Shown piece by piece: positions 5,526 through 9,685 of a stretch of DNA of 9,685 nucleotides. The DNA comes from CAIWXH01 sp964555675 (GTDB lineage: Bacteria > Chloroflexota > Chloroflexia > Chloroflexales > Chloroflexaceae), in NCBI GenBank assembly GCA_964555675.1, contig CAZKTU010000247.1, positions 1 to 9,685 on the forward strand. Reading direction: 5' to 3'. The translations under genes and the position numbers were made by a program. Within the stretch, counting starts at the first letter, position 1. Each line of letters opens with the position of its first letter. The notes under the pieces are model-generated. The model was not told where the DNA came from. It saw nothing but the letters and a program-made list of their open reading frames with translations, and made no database searches.

Positions 5526-6740
5526 CTAGCGGCCCTCGCCGCGCTTCGGGGTGATACGCGGCCCACGTGCGCCGAAGGGGCCTGTGCCGCCCTCGGCCAT
5601 ATTGCTGCGCTCGCTGGTCAGGCTGACGCTGGGCGGCTGGGGTCCGTCGCCCTCCTTCACCGCGATCCGCCCGACCTCCTGGGCCCGCAGCTCTTCGGCC
5701 TGACGCAGCAGCTCGGGGGCCGCCTCGTAGAAGAACTCGAGGGCCTCGCCGTGGCGGTCGACGCCGGTGAAGCCCACCACCACCAGGCTGCCCGAGGGGA
5801 TGCCGCCCGAGGACATCAGGTCGGCCAGGGGCGCGTCGATATACTTCAGCAGCTGCTGGCGCAGGGGCCGCGCGCCGAAGCGCGAGTCGAAGCCCTTGGT
5901 CAGCAGATACTCCTTGGCCTCCTGGGCCAGCTCGACCCTGATGCCGTGACGCAGATACTGCTCGTTGCTCTCCTGGACCATATGGTCGAGCACACTGCGC
6001 AGCACATCGCTCGAGAGGGGCCTGAAGGCCACGATCTCGTCGAGGCGGTTGATCCACTCGGGCTGGAAGACCTTCTGCAGCGACTCGAAGCCGATCTGGT
6101 AGATCGTCTGGCCGGTCGACTCGACGTCCTTGTGGGGGGTGCGAAAGCCGATCGTGCGCCGGTCGAGGAAGTCGACCATCTCTTTGGCGCCGACATTGGT
6201 GGTGAAGATCACGATGCTGCTCTGGAAGCTGACCCGCCGGCCGCCGTTGAGCAGCAGGACCTCGCCATCTTCCATGACCTGGAGCAGCAGGTTCCACAGC
6301 TCGGGCTGGCCCTTCTCGATCTCGTCGAAGAGGACCACACTATTCTCTTGCTCGATGATCTCGGGGTTGAGCAGGGGCTTCTGGTCGCGCCCGACGTAGC
6401 TGGGGGGTGCGCCGACCAGGGCGCTGACCTCGTGGCCCTGGCTGAAGAGCGAGCAGTCGATCTTGAGAAAGGCCTCGCCGTCGGGGCGCAGCAATTGGGC
6501 CAGGGCCCTGGCGGTGGCCGTCTTGCCGACGCCGGTGGGGCCGAGGAAGAGCAGGGTGGCGCGTGGGCGGCGTGGGTTGCCGGCCGAGAAGCCGAAGCGG
6601 GCCCGGTTGAGCACGCGCACCACACTCTCGATCGCGCGCTCCTGACCAAACACCTGATCGCGCAGCCTGCGCTCGACAGCGTCGAGAGGGTTCTGATCCC
6701 CGCGCACCGCGCGCTGCATGCCGCTTATTCGCTCTGTCAT
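5526..6740 (-). CDS. Single-AAA+ Clp-type unfoldase (ClpA/B/C D2-like)
   Basis: A 404-residue AAA+ protein that resembles only the second ATPase module of ClpA/ClpB/ClpC. The expected N-domain, D1 module and middle domain are absent. Seen: LRDQVFGQERAIESVV lead-in (26-41), Walker A GPTGVGKT (67-74), pore loop SYVG with Y115, Walker B VVLFDEIEK (135-143), sensor 1 TTNVGAKEM (181-189), IGF (197-199), arginine finger NRLDE (R232), sensor 2 FGARPLRQQL (R291), then a D2-small domain and a flexible Gly/Pro/Arg-rich tail after about 360. Such proteins unfold other proteins, and IGF/LGF loops dock ClpP. The start ATG (6738-6740) has AAGGA nine bases upstream; an ATG seven codons later is possible. 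The gene has its own promoter and is separated from the TPR gene by a small terminator. The substrate is unknown. Confidence 0.88.
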   Translation of the reverse strand: MTERISGMQRAVRGDQNPLDAVERRLRDQVFGQERAIESVVRVLNRARFGFSAGNPRRPRATLLFLGPTGVGKTATARALAQLLRPDGEAFLKIDCSLFSQGHEVSALVGAPPSYVGRDQKPLLNPEIIEQENSVVLFDEIEKGQPELWNLLLQVMEDGEVLLLNGGRRVSFQSSIVIFTTNVGAKEMVDFLDRRTIGFRTPHKDVESTGQTIYQIGFESLQKVFQPEWINRLDEIVAFRPLSSDVLRSVLDHMVQESNEQYLRHGIRVELAQEAKEYLLTKGFDSRFGARPLRQQLLKYIDAPLADLMSSGGIPSGSLVVVGFTGVDRHGEALEFFYEAAPELLRQAEELRAQEVGRIAVKEGDGPQPPSVSLTSERSNMAEGGTGPFGARGPRITPKRGEGR

Positions 6741-6799
6741 AGGCCCGCGTCCTTCTCTATCAGTGCCGCCTGGACACGTCGCTGGTCTGGGTCGGCCTG

Positions 6800-6808
6800 A
6801 TTGTAGCA
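6800..6808 (-). promoter_or_regulatory. Candidate extended -10 promoter of the Clp-like gene
   Basis: On the minus strand TGC (6806-6808) precedes TACAAT (6800-6805), which matches five of six -10 consensus bases with the TGn extension. The transcript would start near 6793 and carry a leader of about 50 bases. No convincing -35 is seen at the usual spacing, which is acceptable for an extended -10 promoter. Confidence 0.5.
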
Positions 6809-6845
6809 TCCGAACCTTACCTGCTTGTACCGCAGGCCAGCGATG

Positions 6846-6875
6846 CAAAAGACGGGCCAAGGCCTTCGTTGGCCC
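6846..6875 (-). terminator. Small intrinsic terminator after the TPR/zinc-finger membrane gene
   Basis: On the minus strand a 7-bp stem (GGGCCAA at 6869-6875 with TTGGCCC at 6854-6860, eight-base loop) is followed by GTCTTTTG. It begins at the stop codon itself. The stem is short and the U-tract modest. Its position between a stop codon and a new promoter supports termination, so the Clp-like gene is probably a separate unit. Confidence 0.55.
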
Positions 6876-7789
6876 TAGCGTAGCCTGGCGATGGCCGTCA
6901 CGATCGCGACGCCCGTGAACAGATACAGCCCCAGGGGCAGACGGAACAGCAGGCTCCCCATCCCCAGGATCAGCGGGGCGCCGATGGCCAGAGCCAGCCC
7001 GCCCAGCATGAGCAGGACGCCCGCCCCGTAGGCCAGGCCGACCGTGAGCTGCATGGTGCGCCCGCGCTTGGCGTGGGTCAGGCGGTCGAGCAGCCGCACC
7101 AGCAGGTCGCCCGCCACGGGCCCGAGCAGGAAGGCGATAAAGAGCCCGAAGAAGCCGATGTTGCCCAGCAGCAGCAGGGCGAGAGTGCTCGCGACGGCGC
7201 TGAGCAGCGCGGTAACGCCCCCGGCCACGGCGAGATTGCCCGGCGAGACCTGGTAGTTGACCGGGCGGCGGGCTTTGGCGCACTCGGGGCAGAGCTGCCC
7301 CACCGCCGCGCGCTGGGCGCACTCGCCGCAGATCGGCCGGTCGCAGCTCGTGCAGCGTAGCCCCGTCTCGCGGTCGGGGTGGACATAGCAGTACAGGGTA
7401 TCAGACGGCGCGACCGGCGGGGCGGTCACTTCGGGGGGCTGCTCGGCCGTCAGGCCCGGGGTGGGCTCGCGCACCTGCACCCCGCCGGGGGCCAGGCTCT
7501 CGCCGGCGGCGAGGCGGGCCTCGACCTGGGCGAGGACGGCCAGGGCCTCGGGGTTGGCCGGGTCAATCTCTAGGGCCCGCCGCAGATGCTCGCGCTTCTC
7601 GCGGTAGGGGCGCACGCTGCCGGCCAGGCCGATCCAGGCCTCGACCCGCTCGGGGTCGCGCTCGAGGGCCTGGCGGAAGCGCTGCCGGGCCGTGTAGGCG
7701 TCGCCGGCGATCAGAGCGGCGTTCCCCTCGGCCACAAGGGAGCGCGCATCCTCGGCGGCGGTTGTAATGTCGGACGTTGGCTCTTCCAT
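6875..7789 (-). CDS. TPR / B-box-like zinc finger / multi-pass membrane protein
   Basis: I do not recognise a named gene. The 304-residue product has three parts. Residues 13-96 form two or three TPR-like helix pairs (AAEDARSLVAEGNAALIAGD, ALERDPERVEAW, ALEIDPANPEAL). After a Pro-rich linker (100-130) comes a B-box-like zinc motif with C134, H137, C146, C149, C154, C157, C167 and C170 (CxxH-x8-CxxC-x4-CxxC-x9-CxxC). The C-terminal part is hydrophobic, with about four or five helices (roughly 187-208, 211-235, 248-270, 272-283 and 285-301). It is probably an inner-membrane protein with a cytoplasmic protein-binding head. TATAAT lies six bases before the ATG and no ribosome site is present, suggesting a leaderless message. 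A terminator follows the gene. Confidence 0.85.
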   Translation of the reverse strand: MEEPTSDITTAAEDARSLVAEGNAALIAGDAYTARQRFRQALERDPERVEAWIGLAGSVRPYREKREHLRRALEIDPANPEALAVLAQVEARLAAGESLAPGGVQVREPTPGLTAEQPPEVTAPPVAPSDTLYCYVHPDRETGLRCTSCDRPICGECAQRAAVGQLCPECAKARRPVNYQVSPGNLAVAGGVTALLSAVASTLALLLLGNIGFFGLFIAFLLGPVAGDLLVRLLDRLTHAKRGRTMQLTVGLAYGAGVLLMLGGLALAIGAPLILGMGSLLFRLPLGLYLFTGVAIVTAIARLR

Positions 7790-7795
7790 AGAACC

Positions 7796-7801
7796 ATTAT
7801 A
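7796..7801 (-). promoter_or_regulatory. Perfect -10 box giving a probable leaderless transcript
   Basis: TATAAT on the minus strand is followed by six bases and then the ATG at 7787-7789. The usual start point falls on or beside the A of that ATG. No clear -35 is seen 16-18 bases upstream, where the end of the methyltransferase gene lies. The gap has no Shine-Dalgarno sequence, which agrees with leaderless translation. Confidence 0.6.
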
Positions 7802-7816
7802 CCGCTCTGCGGCCGC

Positions 7817-8614
7817 TCATGCCTTACGCAGCACAAAGAAGTAGTAGGGCCCGTCCTCGCCGGGGGGGGCCTCGTAGATCCGGCGCAGCAGCGGCTCCCA
7901 GAGCAGGTTGGGCGTCAGCGGGGGCGCGACGAGCCAGCGGCCGGTGAGCTTCTTGGTCACCAGCGAGGGCGCGCCGTAGTAGTGGCTGAAGTCGAAGAGC
8001 TTGAGGGCGGCGGCGCTCATGTAGGGCCGCACCGAGACCACGCTGAAGCCGGCCCGCGCGAAGCGGGCGGTCCACGCTTCGCGGCTGAGCGTATTGAAGT
8101 GGTACGAGATCTTGTTGAACCAGGCCCCGTAGCGCCGGCCTTCGAGGCCGAGGGCGTCGAGCAGGCGGGTGCCGAGCAGGTCTTGCGGGAACCTGTTGCC
8201 GACCACCGAGGCGACGAACAGGCCGCCCGGGCGCAGCACGCGGGCCGTCTCGGCCAGGGTCTCGTCGAGGGGCAGCACGTGCTCGAGCACACAGTTCGAG
8301 ATTGCGCTGGCGAAGTGGCCGTCGGCGAAGGGCAGGGCCTTGCCGTTGGCGATGCTCAGGCCGGCGTAGACCCCGCGGCCCAAGGCCTCGCGGGTGTCGG
8401 GCAGCATGGGGTCGATGCCGTAGACAGCCTTGCCGGGCAGGGCGATCTCGACGAAGGTGCCGTCGCCGCTGCCGATATCGACGATCGGCTCGGGCAGCGT
8501 GGGGGCCATCTCGGCGAAGAGGCGCGCCTCGATCGCACGCAGCATAGCCCTATGGATCGGCAGGGTCAGCAGGTGGGGGCGCAGGAAGTCGCGCGTCGGC
8601 GCTGGTGTGCTCAT
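7817..8614 (-). CDS. SAM-dependent class I methyltransferase (Methyltransf_11-like)
   Basis: A 265-residue soluble methyltransferase. Visible: motif I VDIGSGDGTF (45-54) for SAM binding, the acidic ribose contact in YGIDP (D68), motif post-II SNCVLEHV (107-114), and ETARVLRPGGLFVASV (122-137), which is motif III of the UbiE/Methyltransf_11 family. The substrate is unknown. The aromatic-rich C-terminal half (HYYGAP, PYYFFVLRKA) probably shapes the acceptor pocket. The ATG (8612-8614) begins one base after the stop of the glycosyltransferase, so the two are translationally coupled and probably act on the same glycan or glycolipid. An open frame continues 12 codons upstream, but those overlap the glycosyltransferase and the family-like start is the one chosen. 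Confidence 0.88.
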   Translation of the reverse strand: MSTPAPTRDFLRPHLLTLPIHRAMLRAIEARLFAEMAPTLPEPIVDIGSGDGTFVEIALPGKAVYGIDPMLPDTREALGRGVYAGLSIANGKALPFADGHFASAISNCVLEHVLPLDETLAETARVLRPGGLFVASVVGNRFPQDLLGTRLLDALGLEGRRYGAWFNKISYHFNTLSREAWTARFARAGFSVVSVRPYMSAAALKLFDFSHYYGAPSLVTKKLTGRWLVAPPLTPNLLWEPLLRRIYEAPPGEDGPYYFFVLRKA

Positions 8615-8615
8615 A

Positions 8616-9685
8616 CTACTTGTGCCGCAGCTCGTCAAAGAGCCGCTCATACTCCACGACGGTCTTCTCGGTCGAGAACTTCGCGGCGATCTCCTCGCGG
8701 GGGCGCATATAGCGCTCGCGCAGCTCGATCACGCGCAGAATCGCGGCGGCCAGGGCCTCGCTGTCGCCGATCGGCACCACCTCGCCCATGCCGGTCTGGT
8801 GGACCGGCTGGCGCACCCCGGGCAGGGCGCTGGCGATCGAGGGTGTGCCGCAGAGCATGGCCTCGACCTGCACGAGCCCGAAGGTCTCGGTCGAGTTGAG
8901 CGAGGGGACCACCAGCACGTCGAGGTTCGGAAAGAAGGCCCCCATCTCGCGCGGGCCGAGGGTGCCCAGGAAGGTCCAGTTGGCGGCGAAGCGCGCGAAC
9001 TCGGGCCGCAGCCGGCTGCCGTAGGCCTCTTCGCCGAGCACATTCTCGTGGGGGCCGGCGAAGAGCACCCTGGCCTCGGGGTGACGCTCGAGCACCCTGG
9101 GCAGGGCCTTGAGCAGCACCTCGACGCCCTTCTCGGCGGCGAGGCGGGCGGCCATGCCGATCACCGGGCCGCGTAGATTGAGCCGCTCGCGGAAGGCCGC
9201 CACCTCGGCGGGGGTGACGCTGGCCACCTCGACGGGGGGCGGGATGACCACGATCTTCTCGCGAAAGCGACGCAGGAAGGGCGAATGGTCGGCGAAGTCC
9301 TGGGTGTAGGCGACGATGCGCGTGGCGAGGGTGCCGGCCGCGACGTTGGCGCTGTCGACCACCCGGTTGGCGACCCGGTTGAGCAGGCCGGGGGGGAGCT
9401 GCAGGTCGCTATGGTAGGTCAGCACCACGGGCTGGCCGCGCAGGCGCCCGCGCAGAGCCAGGCCGGGGGCGTCGAACTGGGGCAGGTGCAGGCTCATGGC
9501 GTCGTGGGTCAGGGCCAGGGCCGTGGCGATGCCGCCGAAGGTGGGCATGATCACGCCCTTGCTGACCCGGGCCACGACGGGCGCCCGCACCACGCGCACG
9601 CCGTCCATGATCTCGCTACGGGGCAGGCTGGGGTCATACTGCGAGGTGAGCACGGTCACGCCGTGGCCGCGGCGGGCCAGGGCCG
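8616..9685 (-). CDS. GT4-family glycosyltransferase (5' end outside the window)
   Basis: A GT-B fold, retaining-type glycosyltransferase of family 4, transferring a sugar from a nucleotide donor, probably in surface polysaccharide or glycolipid synthesis. About 355 residues are present. The frame runs through position 9685, and its first residues ALARRGHGVTVLTSQYD match the usual GT4 N-terminal strand, so only some 25-30 residues, including the Gly-rich loop, are likely missing. The GTG at 9657-9659 is therefore internal. Seen: VVLTYHSDLQLP in the N-terminal domain, VIPPPVE at the domain linker, GMAARLAAEKGVEVLLKALP (start of the C-terminal domain), LVVPSLNSTETFGLVQVEAM with the E-x7-E type donor motif (about 8857-8895), and CGTPSIAS. 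Acceptor and sugar cannot be told from sequence alone. Confidence 0.9.
   Translation of the reverse strand, partial: ALARRGHGVTVLTSQYDPSLPRSEIMDGVRVVRAPVVARVSKGVIMPTFGGIATALALTHDAMSLHLPQFDAPGLALRGRLRGQPVVLTYHSDLQLPPGLLNRVANRVVDSANVAAGTLATRIVAYTQDFADHSPFLRRFREKIVVIPPPVEVASVTPAEVAAFRERLNLRGPVIGMAARLAAEKGVEVLLKALPRVLERHPEARVLFAGPHENVLGEEAYGSRLRPEFARFAANWTFLGTLGPREMGAFFPNLDVLVVPSLNSTETFGLVQVEAMLCGTPSIASALPGVRQPVHQTGMGEVVPIGDSEALAAAILRVIELRERYMRPREEIAAKFSTEKTVVEYERLFDELRHK

Noticed and set aside
9657..9659. GTG as the start of the glycosyltransferase
   Set aside because: The frame continues to the window edge with ALARRGHG, which is family-typical sequence before VTVLT, so the real start is outside the window.

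Overview
This is a GC-rich, gene-dense bacterial window (about two thirds G+C by eye, strong G/C preference at third codon positions). All genes but one lie on the minus strand. No rRNA, tRNA, CRISPR array, transposase or phage gene is visible. The gene set and style suggest a high-GC, Gram-positive-like or Chloroflexota-type bacterium, with Chloroflexota my best guess. Evidence for that is a sufC-D-S-U-B order, a SufU-type scaffold and a three-cysteine SufR-like regulator. The assignment is an inference and not firm.

Region 1 (positions 1-4881, minus strand) is an iron-sulfur cluster assembly operon. In transcription order it is a SufR-like Fe-S repressor (4222-4881), sufC ATPase (3360-4139), sufD scaffold partner (2152-3357), sufS cysteine desulfurase (860-2101), sufU sulfur acceptor (452-850) and the N-terminal third or less of sufB (1-382, cut by the window edge). 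SufS takes sulfur from cysteine, SufU relays it, and SufB-SufC-SufD builds the cluster. The regulator probably senses Fe-S supply and shuts the operon down. The gaps before sufS and before sufB each hold a strong GC-rich hairpin.

Region 2 (4882-5065) is an A+T-rich divergent promoter island. It carries a near-consensus sigma-70 promoter for the regulator, a candidate extended -10 promoter for the plus-strand gene, and several inverted repeats. A 13-bp motif in it recurs, with one mismatch, just upstream of sufC. The plus-strand gene (5066-5389) encodes a 107-residue DUF4177-like protein.

Region 3 (5390-5525) is a convergent gap with two hairpins. The first belongs to the same palindromic element family as the hairpin between sufU and sufB, with compensatory base-pair changes. 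The second is a 16-bp stem, probably a terminator.

Region 4 (5526-7789, minus) holds a stand-alone single-AAA+ Clp-type unfoldase with an IGF tripeptide where ClpA and ClpC carry their ClpP-docking loop. Upstream of it is a TPR / B-box-like zinc finger / multi-helix membrane protein that appears to be transcribed leaderless. A small terminator and a separate promoter lie between these two genes.

Region 5 (7817-9685, minus) is a tightly coupled pair: a GT4-type glycosyltransferase (5' end outside the window) followed after one base by a SAM-dependent methyltransferase. It is probably the tail of a surface glycan or glycolipid cluster.

The most interesting points are the covarying palindromic elements, the single-AAA Clp protein with a ClpP-docking signature, the candidate SufR operator motif and the leaderless gene. 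No gap longer than 300 bases lacks a gene.
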